Shown piece after piece: positions 1-8,137 of a stretch of 64,000 nucleotides of DNA. The notes beneath the pieces were generated by a model. That model saw only the letters and a program-made list of their open reading frames with translations. It was not told where the DNA came from and ran no database searches. The position numbers and the translations under genes are program-made. Source of the DNA: Marispirochaeta sp963667435 (lineage in GTDB: Bacteria; Spirochaetota; Spirochaetia; JC444; Marispirochaetaceae); assembly GCA_963667435.1 (NCBI GenBank), contig OY763414.1, forward strand, positions 3,658,001 to 3,722,000, written 5' to 3'. Within the stretch, counting starts at the first letter, position 1; every line of letters starts with the position of its first letter.

Positions 1-385
1 CAAGCTGTTCCAGATCACGGAGAGATGGAGGCCGTGTCTGCAGTCTTGAGAGGGTTTTCTTTAACCGTTCCATGGAAACAGGTTTAAGCAGATAGTCTAT
101 GGCCTGAACCTCAAAGGCTTCAATGGCAAACTCATCAAAAGCGGTTTGAAACACAATGTGGGGAGGATCTGCCTGGTGTACAATCTCCCTCGCTGCCTCT
201 ATTCCGGTTTTTCCCGGCATCTGAACATCCAGAAACAGCAGGTCCGGGTTGAGCTTCCGGGTCAGTTCCACTGCGTCCAGGCCGTTTTCTCCCTCGCCAA
301 TAACATTGATGTTCTCCACCTGTTCCAGCAGGTAGCGGAGTTCTTCCCTTGCCAGGGGTTCGTCATCAATGATCAGTACACGCAT
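1..385 (-). CDS. LytTR-type response regulator, receiver domain (partial)
   Basis: Response regulator expected to act with the LytS-like kinase just upstream. The ATG is the complement of 383-385, 9 nt after the kinase stop, and the frame stays open to the window edge, so the C-terminus is missing. The visible part is a receiver domain: acidic pocket IIDDEP near the start, phospho-acceptor Asp in LFLDVQMPGKTG near residue 55, switch Thr in FQTAF and Lys in YLLKPVS. This order is typical of the LytR/AlgR class, whose LytTR DNA-binding domain would lie outside the window; that class is inferred from the receiver sequence and the partner kinase. Confidence 0.85.
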   Translation of the reverse strand, partial: MRVLIIDDEPLAREELRYLLEQVENINVIGEGENGLDAVELTRKLNPDLLFLDVQMPGKTGIEAAREIVHQADPPHIVFQTAFDEFAIEAFEVQAIDYLLKPVSMERLKKTLSRLQTRPPSLRDLEQL

Positions 386-394
386 CTTTTCCGC

Positions 395-2110
395 TTACCC
401 CGCAGCAGCCTCGGCGGGTGTTGCGAGGGGGATGGAGAATGATACCTGTGTTCCCTCCCCGTGACTGCTCTCTATCGTCAGTCCGCTTCCGTAGAGGTAT
501 TCAAGCCGTTCATTTACATTTCCAAGTCCAATGCTGTCGCCGTCCTTGTGAGACTTCAGGATTTCCGGAATCATGGAAGGGTCTATACCTGTGCCGTTGT
601 CATTCACAGAGAAGTATACCTGCGCTTCCCGGACTTCTGCCTTTATAATAATATGTACTCCCTTAATGCTGCCTTTCATTCCGTGTTTTACACAGTTTTC
701 AATAATCGGCTGCAGGGTAAGAGCCGGCAGGGTTGTCTCCCGTGGAGCGTTAACTTCAAAATCTACTTGCAGCTTTTCGCCGAAGCGCGCCTTTTCTATC
801 TCCAGGTAGGAACGGATATAGTAGAGTTCTTCACTCAGGGGTATCTGTATGGCCGGTTTGCGCAGTGATCTGCGTAACAGCTCACTCAATTTTACCAGCA
901 GCTCCCGCGCCTTTTCCGGGGTTGTACGGATAAGTGAGGTTATAGTTGTCAGGGAGTTGAACAGAAAATGGGGTTGTATCTGACTGTGTAGGGCACGAAG
1001 CTCTGCAGTGGACAAGAGTTCTGTCTGTCGCTGCAGCTCGCTTGCCTCTATCTGGGTAGAGAAGAGGGTGGCCAGCCCCTGAGCTACTTCAACATCAACG
1101 GGATTTATTGACTGCCTGCCTGTACGGTAGAGTTTCAGGGTTCCGATGGTTTCGCCTCTCACTTTCAGTGGTACGATTACGGCCGAGGATAACGGGCATC
1201 CTTTTACGCTGCAGTTGATCTCATGTTTTTCTTTTGCAATCTGATAGCTTCCCTTATGAATAACCTCTTTCGTCAGCTGGGTCATGAGAGGAGCGAGAGG
1301 TTTATGATGATCTGATCCTGCGCCCTTGAAGGCGAGGCATTTGTCCCGGTCGGAAAAAGAGACTGCTGAAACCTTTATGTTTTTGAGGATTATTGCTGCT
1401 GTTGCTGCTGCAGTTTCAGGGGTTAAGCCTGAGCGCAGATATTCCACCGCTTCTCTGGCTGTTTTGAGTACCCGCTGGGATTGCCGGGCGGCAATACGTT
1501 CCTGTTCCCGGAAAGCGTCCTCCGCAATGGCGATAAACATGCCTATACCGATTGCATTGCCGATAATCATGGGCAGACCGATTACCTGGACAAGAGATAC
1601 CGCGTCGGAAAACGGCCGTGCGATAATCAGTATAAGAATCATCTGGATTACCTCTGCCAGGCCTCCCCAGAGTGCTGCAAAGAGCCACTTGTTCTGACTG
1701 TTGCGGAAGCGTGAGCTGATAACTCCTGCAATAATACCTTCCGTCAGAGTTGATATCATGCAGGCCAGGGCGGTAAAGCCGCCGATATCGATGAGCCAGC
1801 GGTGCATTCCGGCAATAAGCCCGGCGCTGATTCCCACCACAGGGCCGCCCAGGAGTCCTCCGATGAATACTCCCACCACTCGTGCATTGGCCAGGGCCCC
1901 CATTATGGGGATACCTGTATAAGTACCTAATATTCCTATGCTGCTGAAATAAAGGATAAGAATCACAGACCCGGGGCCGCTGGCAGGACCCCGGAGGATT
2001 AGTCTGCGTAGAAAACGGATACGGGTTATAAGAAATGCAAAAAAGAGGATGAGCCCGCCCTGACCGACAAGACTCCGTAGAAGTATGATAATCTGGTTGT
2101 CGAAATGCAT
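395..2110 (-). CDS. LytS/YehU-type sensor histidine kinase
   Basis: Membrane histidine kinase, 571 aa from the chosen ATG. Order: five or six membrane segments of 5TM-LYT type (about residues 8-200, containing the conserved glycine-rich stretch with NARVVGVFIGG), a GAF-like sensor domain (about 215-345), a His_kinase domain with the phospho-acceptor in QIQPHFLFNSL near residue 381, and a HATPase domain (N box IIENCVKHG, G box DNGTGI). The ATG at 2110 is preferred because upstream in-frame starts add a non-conserved tail that overlaps the divergent TM2 gene. It ends 9 nt before the regulator gene, so the two form an operon. The family is known to sense cell-envelope state or small carboxylates; the signal here is unknown. 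Confidence 0.93.
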   Translation of the reverse strand: MHFDNQIIILLRSLVGQGGLILFFAFLITRIRFLRRLILRGPASGPGSVILILYFSSIGILGTYTGIPIMGALANARVVGVFIGGLLGGPVVGISAGLIAGMHRWLIDIGGFTALACMISTLTEGIIAGVISSRFRNSQNKWLFAALWGGLAEVIQMILILIIARPFSDAVSLVQVIGLPMIIGNAIGIGMFIAIAEDAFREQERIAARQSQRVLKTAREAVEYLRSGLTPETAAATAAIILKNIKVSAVSFSDRDKCLAFKGAGSDHHKPLAPLMTQLTKEVIHKGSYQIAKEKHEINCSVKGCPLSSAVIVPLKVRGETIGTLKLYRTGRQSINPVDVEVAQGLATLFSTQIEASELQRQTELLSTAELRALHSQIQPHFLFNSLTTITSLIRTTPEKARELLVKLSELLRRSLRKPAIQIPLSEELYYIRSYLEIEKARFGEKLQVDFEVNAPRETTLPALTLQPIIENCVKHGMKGSIKGVHIIIKAEVREAQVYFSVNDNGTGIDPSMIPEILKSHKDGDSIGLGNVNERLEYLYGSGLTIESSHGEGTQVSFSIPLATPAEAAAG

Positions 2111-2187
2111 AATATACCGCTCGCTATAAGGATACCCGATCCATATCCAATTCACAAGTAAATCTGTCATGTCTGTTTTTACTTTCC

Positions 2188-2216
2188 TTGAGCAGCCGAA
2201 CAAAAATCAGTACTAT
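2188..2216 (+). promoter_or_regulatory. sigma70-type promoter of the TM2 gene
   Basis: TTGAGC at 2188-2193, 17-nt spacer, TACTAT at 2211-2216. The start would fall near 2223, so the ATG codons at 2169 and 2217 cannot be used. The first in-frame start downstream is GTG 2238, preceded by AGGGAG, and this decides the gene start. Confidence 0.6.
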
Positions 2217-2237
2217 ATGAAGGCAGGGAGTAGAAAA

Positions 2238-2771
2238 GTGTATTCAGTTGGTCTTGCCTATTTGTTATGGCTCATTTCCGGTTTCGGCGCCCTTGGTTTT
2301 CACCGTTTCTACCTGGGGAAAATCGGTACCGGTATTCTTTATGTTCTTACTGGAGGTCTGGGCGGTATAGGCGGAATCTATGATCTGATTACCCTTCCTC
2401 TGCAGGTAAGGGAGCGGAATCTCCAGTTGTCGTATGAAGCTGCTCTTCATCCCGGGGGGCGATGTAAAGAACCCGGCCGCAGATTTCGTGATGAGTTCCG
2501 GGAAGATGTAAAGCGGGAATTCGGCAGCAGAGGAAAAAAAGAGCCTCTGGAGCTTATTATTCTGAAAACAGCCCGCCGCAACGGAGGTAGAGTGACTCCC
2601 GCTGTTATCTCTCTTGAGGCGGATGTAAGTCTCGATGCGGCTGGTAAAGCCCTGGATGCCCTGGTATCCGGGGGATTTGCACAGCTGCGGACCACAAAAA
2701 GCGGCAGTCTTGTTTATATTTTTACCGAGTTTGCCGACGATGAAGACGAGCTTGATCTGGAGGATATATAG
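2238..2771 (+). CDS. TM2-domain membrane protein with C-terminal winged-helix-like region
   Basis: 177 aa. Residues 1-60 form a TM2 domain: two membrane helices around GFHRFYLGKIGTG and a closing glycine-rich helix before DLITLPLQV. A basic linker follows (about 65-105), then a region of about 65 residues that looks like a winged helix (LIILKTARRNGGRVTPAVIS, DAAGKALDALVSGGFAQLR). GTG 2238 is chosen from the promoter, from the Shine-Dalgarno site, and because the protein then begins VYSVGLAYLLW, as TM2 proteins usually do. The TM2 plus winged-helix arrangement suggests a membrane-tethered regulator or adaptor; no function is established. The next gene begins 3 nt after the stop. Confidence 0.8.
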   Translation: MYSVGLAYLLWLISGFGALGFHRFYLGKIGTGILYVLTGGLGGIGGIYDLITLPLQVRERNLQLSYEAALHPGGRCKEPGRRFRDEFREDVKREFGSRGKKEPLELIILKTARRNGGRVTPAVISLEADVSLDAAGKALDALVSGGFAQLRTTKSGSLVYIFTEFADDEDELDLEDI

Positions 2772-2774
2772 ACT

Positions 2775-2984
2775 ATGAATTCAGGCAGTTTTATTTCAGT
2801 TCCCATAGGGGAAGCCCTGGTTCGGCAGAATGAGTTAACCGTAGACCAGGTTGATCAGGTGCTCAAGATGCAGCGGGATGGAGACAAAAGGCTTTTTGGT
2901 GAGATTGCCATCGATCTCGGCTATATCGATCTGCTTACGGTTATCCGCTATCTGGAAGCAGAAGACCGGGGAGATTACGAGTAA
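2775..2984 (+). CDS. Small acidic protein resembling the GspE/MshE N-terminal fold
   Basis: 69 aa. Starts 3 nt after the TM2 gene, with GGAGGA at 2759-2764 as ribosome site, so the two are co-translated. The core pattern (GEALVRQNELTVDQVDQVLKM, then GEIAIDLGYID) resembles the small helical module at the N-terminus of type II secretion and pilus ATPases, which in some relatives binds cyclic-di-GMP. Here it stands alone with no ATPase. The resemblance is by eye and the function unknown. Confidence 0.75.
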   Translation: MNSGSFISVPIGEALVRQNELTVDQVDQVLKMQRDGDKRLFGEIAIDLGYIDLLTVIRYLEAEDRGDYE

Positions 2985-2996
2985 GCTGTCAAAATC

Positions 2997-3026
2997 TTGA
3001 CAGCCTCACTTTTTCGCCTGTACTAT
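2997..3026 (+). promoter_or_regulatory. Promoter of alaS, predicted leaderless
   Basis: Consensus TTGACA at 2997-3002, 18-nt spacer, TACTAT at 3021-3026. Only 9 nt separate the -10 box from the ATG at 3036 and no Shine-Dalgarno sequence is present, so transcription should start within about 3 nt of the start codon. Confidence 0.7.
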
Positions 3027-3035
3027 TCAAATCCT

Positions 3036-4832
3036 ATGACAGGCAACGAACTACGCAGCAAATATTTAGAGTTTTTCAGGCGCAATAACCACGCGGTTAT
3101 TTCCGGCGCAAGTCTTATACCCGAGAATGATCCTACCGTGCTCTTTACCACGGCGGGAATGCACCCTCTTGTTCCCTACATTTTAGGCGAGCCACATCCC
3201 GCCGGTAATCGGCTTACGGACGTGCAGAAGTGTATTCGTACCGGGGATATCGACGCCGTAGGTGACCCGAGCCATCTTACTTTTTTTGAGATGTTAGGTA
3301 ACTGGTCTCTTGGAGACTACTTCAAGGGAGAAGCCATACGCATGAGCTATGAGTTTCTTACTTCCCCGGAATGGCTGGGTATCAGCCCCGACAAGCTGTC
3401 TGTTACTGTTTTTGCCGGTGACGACGATTCTCCCCGGGATAATGAGTCCGCAGATGTTTGGCGTTCTCTGGGAATCCCCGAAGAGAGGATCTATTTCCTC
3501 CCCAAGGAAGACAACTGGTGGGGGCCGGCCGGCCAGACAGGTCCCTGTGGTCCTGATAGTGAGATGTTCATGGATACTGGTCGTGAGGCCTGTGGTCCCG
3601 ACTGCCGTCCCGGCTGTTCCTGCGGGAAATACTTCGAGGTATGGAACGACGTTTTCATGCAGTATAACAAGCAGGCCGACGGCAGCTTCAACATGATGGA
3701 CCGTAAATGTGTTGATACCGGTATGGGAATTGAGCGGACTATAACTATTATGCAGAAAAAGGCTTCAGTCTACGAGACAGAGCTTTTTACTCCCGTTATT
3801 ACAAAGATTACTGAGGTCTCCGGTATCGCATACGGCGGTGGTGACGAAGCTGATACCTCTATCCGCATTATTTCTGATCATGTGAAAACTTCAACTTTTA
3901 TTATCGGGGATCCCCGGGGGGTAACCCCTTCCAACCTGGGACAGGGCTATATTCTGCGCCGTCTGATTCGCCGGGCCAGCCGGCACGGACGTAAATTGGG
4001 AATCCAGGGAGCCTTTCTGGCTCAACCCGCCCGGGTGGTTATCGATATGTATGCGCAAACGTATCCCGAGCTGAAAGAGAAGGCGGAGTTTATTCTTAAC
4101 GAGATTACCGCCGAAGAAGAGAAGTTTCTCAAAACTCTTCAGAAGGGCGAACATGAGTTTGAGAAGATTCTTCCCAATCTTGAAAAGAATCCGAAAAAAC
4201 AGATTCCCGGACGGCTTGCCTTCAAGCTGTACGATACCTATGGCTTTCCCGTGGAGATTACCGAGGAGCTTGCTGCAGAACACGGATTTACCGTGGATCG
4301 TGAAGGCTTTGATGCCGCCTATGCCAAGCATCAGGAAGCATCAAAGAAAGGCGCTGACAAGACCTTCAAAGGCGGACTTGCCGATCAGTCGGAGCTTACA
4401 ACCCGGCTGCATACGGCCACTCACCTGCTGCACAAGGCCTTAAGGACAGTCCTCGGGGATCACGTAAGCCAGAAGGGTTCAAACATTACCCCCGAACGTC
4501 TCCGTTTTGACTTTTCGCATCCACAGAAGATGACTCCCGAAGAGATTCAGACTGTGGAAGATATGGTCAACGATGCCATAAAGAAAGATCTGAAGGTTTC
4601 CATGGAGGTTATGAGCCTTGAAGAGGCAAAAGCTGCCGGAGCGCTGGCGTTCTTCGGTGACAAGTACGAAGAAAAAGTTAAGGTTTACTCCATGGGTGAT
4701 TTTTCCAAAGAGGTCTGTGGAGGCCCTCATGTCGAGAGTCTTGGTGAGCTTGGAAGCTTCAAGATTCAGAAAGAGCAGTCTTCCAGCTCCGGTGTACGCC
4801 GTATCAGGGCGGTGTTGAAGCCTGTTGAATAG
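3036..4832 (+). CDS. alaS: Alanyl-tRNA synthetase, short spirochaetal form
   Basis: Charges tRNA-Ala. 598 aa against roughly 870 in most bacteria. The class II catalytic domain occupies about 1-240, including the motif-2 region around GNWSLGDYF and a cysteine-rich insert (CGPDCRPGCSCG). A tRNA-binding helical region follows, then the editing domain with zinc ligands HTATHLLHK near residue 460 and CGGPHV near 565. The protein ends directly after the editing/SAD domain, so the C-Ala oligomerisation domain is absent. No frameshift is seen, and short AlaRS is known in Borrelia and Treponema. The ATG at 3036 matches the conserved family start; an upstream TTG lies inside the -35 box. Confidence 0.97.
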   Translation: MTGNELRSKYLEFFRRNNHAVISGASLIPENDPTVLFTTAGMHPLVPYILGEPHPAGNRLTDVQKCIRTGDIDAVGDPSHLTFFEMLGNWSLGDYFKGEAIRMSYEFLTSPEWLGISPDKLSVTVFAGDDDSPRDNESADVWRSLGIPEERIYFLPKEDNWWGPAGQTGPCGPDSEMFMDTGREACGPDCRPGCSCGKYFEVWNDVFMQYNKQADGSFNMMDRKCVDTGMGIERTITIMQKKASVYETELFTPVITKITEVSGIAYGGGDEADTSIRIISDHVKTSTFIIGDPRGVTPSNLGQGYILRRLIRRASRHGRKLGIQGAFLAQPARVVIDMYAQTYPELKEKAEFILNEITAEEEKFLKTLQKGEHEFEKILPNLEKNPKKQIPGRLAFKLYDTYGFPVEITEELAAEHGFTVDREGFDAAYAKHQEASKKGADKTFKGGLADQSELTTRLHTATHLLHKALRTVLGDHVSQKGSNITPERLRFDFSHPQKMTPEEIQTVEDMVNDAIKKDLKVSMEVMSLEEAKAAGALAFFGDKYEEKVKVYSMGDFSKEVCGGPHVESLGELGSFKIQKEQSSSSGVRRIRAVLKPVE

Positions 4833-4858
4833 CTTGCCTTAGACAGATTGATTTACTG

Positions 4859-5914
4859 CTAAAGCCGGGGTTTTGTCGCCAGTTGACCGCAGGCGGCGCT
4901 TACACCCCGGCCTTTTTTATATCTGAGAACAACAGTCAGTCCCGATTTTTCAAGCTCTGAGGCAAAATTTCGCACCGTCTCCTCATCCGGTTCTGCAAGT
5001 TCTGCTGTTCTGCCGTCACTGAGCTCTACCGGAGAAATGCCGTCTGCCGGGTTCCAGGGAATAAGATTTATATTGCATTTAAGATCACGGGTAAAATCAC
5101 GCACAGACTTAAGGTCTTCCGGCGTGTGGTTTATCCCTTTTAACAGAACATATTCGAGGGTGATACGGCGTCCTCCCCGAGCCTGATACTCAATCAATGC
5201 CTGCTTCAAAGAGGGCAGGGGTGCTGATTTCTCTACCGGCATCAGGGCGAGTCGGGTTTCATGTCTGGCAGTAACCAGGCTGACGGCCAGACGAACCTGA
5301 GGGTGATCCTGTCTGAGTCGTTTAATACCATCCACGACACCGCTGGTTGATACGGTAAATCGTCTAGGACTCATGTTGCGGCCTTCAGGATTTCCCAGTA
5401 TACCTATACTTTTAGACAGGCTGTCGTAATTGCGGAAGGGTTCTCCCATGCCCATGAAGACAACTGAATCGATACTTCCTGCTCCGCCTGCAAGATGTTC
5501 GAGGAGATAGAACTGTTCAATGATCTCTGCGGCAGTCAGGTTTCGGATGAAGCCCATTGTGGCTGTTTTGCAGAATCTGCATCCCATGGCACAACCGACC
5601 TGGGTAGACAGGCAGGCAGTATATCGGTCGGATCCATCTTTCAGCAGTACCGCTTCAATAAGATTTCCGTCTTCCAGGATTATCCGCAGCTTTCGTGTTC
5701 CATCATCAGCGGTTTCGGAAATATCTTCGGATGAGGAGTAAACCGGACCCGTCTCTGCCAGGCTTTGACGCATGGGTGCGGGGATGTTTTTCATCTCATT
5801 CCAGGAAGAGACTCTCTGTACATGAAGCCAGCGAAAAATCTGACGGCCCCGGAATGCGGGGCCGTTCTGAAGGATCTCTGTAATTTCTTCGGGAGTTTTA
5901 TCGAGAATGCTCAC
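4859..5914 (-). CDS. rlmN: 23S rRNA A2503 / tRNA A37 C2-methyltransferase
   Basis: Radical SAM methyltransferase, 351 aa, usual family length. The iron-sulfur motif CAMGCRFC lies near residues 111-118, followed by the SAM-binding MGMGEPFRNYD region. The C-terminal cysteine that carries the protein-bound methyl is present in SAACGQLATK. RlmN methylates A2503 in the peptidyl-transferase centre and A37 in some tRNAs. It is the last gene of a leftward group and starts 6 nt after the stop of the TPR gene. It converges on alaS with 26 nt between stops and no clear terminator hairpin. Confidence 0.96.
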   Translation of the reverse strand: MSILDKTPEEITEILQNGPAFRGRQIFRWLHVQRVSSWNEMKNIPAPMRQSLAETGPVYSSSEDISETADDGTRKLRIILEDGNLIEAVLLKDGSDRYTACLSTQVGCAMGCRFCKTATMGFIRNLTAAEIIEQFYLLEHLAGGAGSIDSVVFMGMGEPFRNYDSLSKSIGILGNPEGRNMSPRRFTVSTSGVVDGIKRLRQDHPQVRLAVSLVTARHETRLALMPVEKSAPLPSLKQALIEYQARGGRRITLEYVLLKGINHTPEDLKSVRDFTRDLKCNINLIPWNPADGISPVELSDGRTAELAEPDEETVRNFASELEKSGLTVVLRYKKGRGVSAACGQLATKPRL

Positions 5915-5920
5915 GTCTGA

Positions 5921-7060
5921 TCAGCGGCCGAGGCGCAGATCGTCCAGCATATTGGATACAAAGCTGTTCCTGATTCCCAGGCGCTGAAAGCTGGAAAGGA
6001 TCTCGATAGCCTTTTCCTTTTCGTGCAGTTTCAGGTGGCAGTCAGCTATCTCGGTGTAGAGCCGGTGGTTTTTCGGATCATTCTTCAGCAGTCCATGAAG
6101 ACTGTCGATGGCATCCTGATAGTTCCCCCGGGATTTATTTATAAGCGCCAGGCCGAGAATAGCGTAGGCGTCAAACTCAATGTTAAGAGCCTTGCGGTAG
6201 AAGTCTTCAGCATTGTCATAGTCGCCCATATGACGGTATGAATCACCGGCCCTGGTAAGGATAACCTTGTTCCGGGGATCTTTCTGCAGAATCCGCTGCC
6301 AGTATTCCAGAGACTCTTCATGACGGTCGAGCCCCCGGTAGCAGTCTGCCATGCCGAAGAGGGCGTAGAAGTTGTTAGGCTCCTGTTCCAGAGCTTTTCC
6401 GAAGTAGATAAGGCCTTTTTCAAAGGTTTTAAGTTTTCGGTGACAGTTTCCAAGGGAGGTTAAGACCCGGATGTCCACGTCATCCTGTTTCACTTCCAGC
6501 ATGCGCTCCCAGTATTTGAGGGCATCCTCATACTCCCGGAAATCGTAATGGAGATGACCCAGACCGATGAGGGCATAAGGGTTGTTCTCTTCCATTTCCA
6601 GGACCTTCAGGTATATCTCTTTGGAGCGGCGGAAATCCCGTACCTTGCGGTAAGCATCTGCAACACGAGTCAGAACCGTAACATTGCTGGAATCATGTTC
6701 CAGATAACGTTCCCAGATATCTATGGCATTTGAGTACTGATGTAGTGCCTTATAGCAGTCTGCAAGACCGAACAGAGCGTAATTGTTGCCCGGGTGAGAC
6801 GCCAGGCAGAGCTGGTAATACTTTATTGCATCCCGGTGATGGTTTTTCTTGCGGGCAGCATCACCCAGGCCTACCAGGGCGTAATTATTGTTATCATCCA
6901 TTTCCAGGATGCGGTTAAAGCATACTATGGCATCTTCTATAAGGTTTTCCTTGAGCAGCTGGTATCCACGTTTGGAAAGCTCCGAAATCTCATTGAGTCT
7001 TTCTTCTTCCGCTTTCTGTTCCGGTGTGAGCTCTCTCGTTTCTTCTGTATTATCGCTCAT
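5921..7060 (-). CDS. TPR-repeat protein
   Basis: 379 aa and almost entirely tetratricopeptide repeats: about nine units of 34-36 residues with the usual W/L-G-Y-A-F-A-P pattern (for example NNYALVGLGDAARKK, NPYALIGLGHLHYDF, NNFYALFGMADCYRG). No signal peptide or membrane segment is present, so it is probably a cytoplasmic protein-interaction scaffold. It starts 13 nt after the stop of the 109-aa gene and ends 6 nt before rlmN, so the three are co-transcribed. The partner is unknown. Confidence 0.9.
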   Translation of the reverse strand: MSDNTEETRELTPEQKAEEERLNEISELSKRGYQLLKENLIEDAIVCFNRILEMDDNNNYALVGLGDAARKKNHHRDAIKYYQLCLASHPGNNYALFGLADCYKALHQYSNAIDIWERYLEHDSSNVTVLTRVADAYRKVRDFRRSKEIYLKVLEMEENNPYALIGLGHLHYDFREYEDALKYWERMLEVKQDDVDIRVLTSLGNCHRKLKTFEKGLIYFGKALEQEPNNFYALFGMADCYRGLDRHEESLEYWQRILQKDPRNKVILTRAGDSYRHMGDYDNAEDFYRKALNIEFDAYAILGLALINKSRGNYQDAIDSLHGLLKNDPKNHRLYTEIADCHLKLHEKEKAIEILSSFQRLGIRNSFVSNMLDDLRLGR

Positions 7061-7073
7061 GTCTTTTACCTCT

Positions 7074-7403
7074 TTATTCTTTTAACCATTTACGTACGAT
7101 CGATGACATTGTTTCAATCAGCACATCACGCCTGTCCGGAGCAGGAGCAATCCAGTACATTTGCAGTGCTTCAATGTGTCGGTTCTTTTTTTCGTAGTAC
7201 TGGCCGATTCTTATCAGTCCGTCAGTATAGTTGGTTGTTAAAAAGATCCGCTTCGCCTTTTCAACTTCACCCCGGTTGTACAGTTCGTTTCCCTTGCGTA
7301 TCAGGGTGATTCGATCCTGGCTGGACAGCTGGACTTTGTTTTCGGTAGCTACCTTTATAAAGCCGCCGGCCGGAATCAGCTTTAACGCTTCGTCTCTTTT
7401 CAT
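7074..7403 (-). CDS. Small conserved protein with a TPR-like helical segment
   Basis: 109 aa. Not recognised as a named family. The middle (IRKGNELYNRGEVEKAKRIF, then LIRIGQYYEKKNRHIEALQMY) looks like one and a half helical TPR-like units. The N-terminus (MKRDEALKLIPAGGFIKVATENK) and basic C-terminus are separate short segments. It leads the operon with the TPR protein and rlmN and has its own promoter at 7427-7455. A role beside the TPR protein is likely but unproven. Confidence 0.8.
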   Translation of the reverse strand: MKRDEALKLIPAGGFIKVATENKVQLSSQDRITLIRKGNELYNRGEVEKAKRIFLTTNYTDGLIRIGQYYEKKNRHIEALQMYWIAPAPDRRDVLIETMSSIVRKWLKE

Positions 7404-7426
7404 ATAACGCGAAGTCCGTTCATTTC

Positions 7427-7455
7427 ACTATAGTAAAATCGTATAGTAAAATCAA
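7427..7455 (-). promoter_or_regulatory. Promoter with tandem 12-bp repeats, upstream of the 7403 gene
   Basis: On the minus strand, TTGATT (complement of 7450-7455), a 17-nt spacer and TATAGT (complement of 7427-7432). A 12-bp unit, TATAGTAAAATC on the plus strand, occurs at 7429-7440 and again at 7442-7453, with a poorer third copy near 7473-7486. The two perfect copies coincide with the -10 and -35 regions, so they could be operator half-sites or simply duplicate the promoter. Confidence 0.6.
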
Positions 7456-7522
7456 TATTTTGCAAAAAAAGAATTAGTAAAATAATCAAAATTCTCTAAA
7501 TAGGGTAATTTGATAGTGGTTA

Positions 7523-8113
7523 TTACTCTGTCAGGGTACCCTTGGTTGATGCGACTGCCCCATCACGCTTCCGGAATGCCTGTCCCAGGGATTTTCCGAG
7601 AGACTTGAAGAGAGCCTCCGCCATGTGGTGACTGTTTTCACCGTAGCGGCATTCCGCGTGGAGGGTAAGTCCTCCCCTGGATGTGAGGGCAATGAGGAAC
7701 TCCTTAATTAGGCAGAGGGGGAAATCCCCTGCATACTCCTGGGGAAAATCGGCCTTCAGTACCAGAAAAGGTCTGCCTGCGGCATCAAGGGTGACTTCAC
7801 TTAAGGCTTCGTCCATGGGAATTACCGAGTGTCCGAAGCGCTGGACGGGTCCGTACTGCTCTATCTCATCCTTGAGTACATCGCCAAGCACAATACCGGT
7901 ATCCTCCACAAGATGATGAGGATCTACCTCAACGTCTCCTGCCGCTTCCACTTTGAGAAAAAATCCTCCATGGAAGGCCATGGAGTTGAGTATATGATTA
8001 AAGAAAGGAACCGGTGTATCGATTTCAGGAGCAGCAGTACTGTCCAGATCGACTGTCAGTTTTATCTGGGTCTCTTTCGTGTTCCGTTCTTTCTCTATGC
8101 GTCGCTTTTTCAT
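7523..8113 (-). CDS. hisB: Imidazoleglycerol-phosphate dehydratase
   Basis: Histidine biosynthesis step 6, a manganese enzyme. 196 aa, the normal monofunctional length without a phosphatase domain. Family signatures are present: PFFNHILNSMAFHG, the metal-binding VDPHHLVEDTGIVLG, and the second HAECRYGENSHHMAEALFK motif. The protein begins with a short basic tail (MKKRRIEKERNTKET), as often seen. It follows hisG after 24 nt in the leftward hisZ-hisG-hisB operon. The remaining his genes are not in the window. Confidence 0.97.
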   Translation of the reverse strand: MKKRRIEKERNTKETQIKLTVDLDSTAAPEIDTPVPFFNHILNSMAFHGGFFLKVEAAGDVEVDPHHLVEDTGIVLGDVLKDEIEQYGPVQRFGHSVIPMDEALSEVTLDAAGRPFLVLKADFPQEYAGDFPLCLIKEFLIALTSRGGLTLHAECRYGENSHHMAEALFKSLGKSLGQAFRKRDGAVASTKGTLTE

Positions 8114-8137
8114 GCAAACCTCTTATTTCATCAGCCG

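Noticed and set aside
3036..4832. alaS as a truncated or frameshifted gene, since it lacks the C-terminal third.
   Set aside because: It ends cleanly after the editing domain, and short AlaRS without C-Ala is known in Borrelia and Treponema.
7429..7486. Tandem repeats as the start of a CRISPR array.
   Set aside because: The unit is 12 bp with no spacers and coincides with promoter boxes; no cas gene is present.
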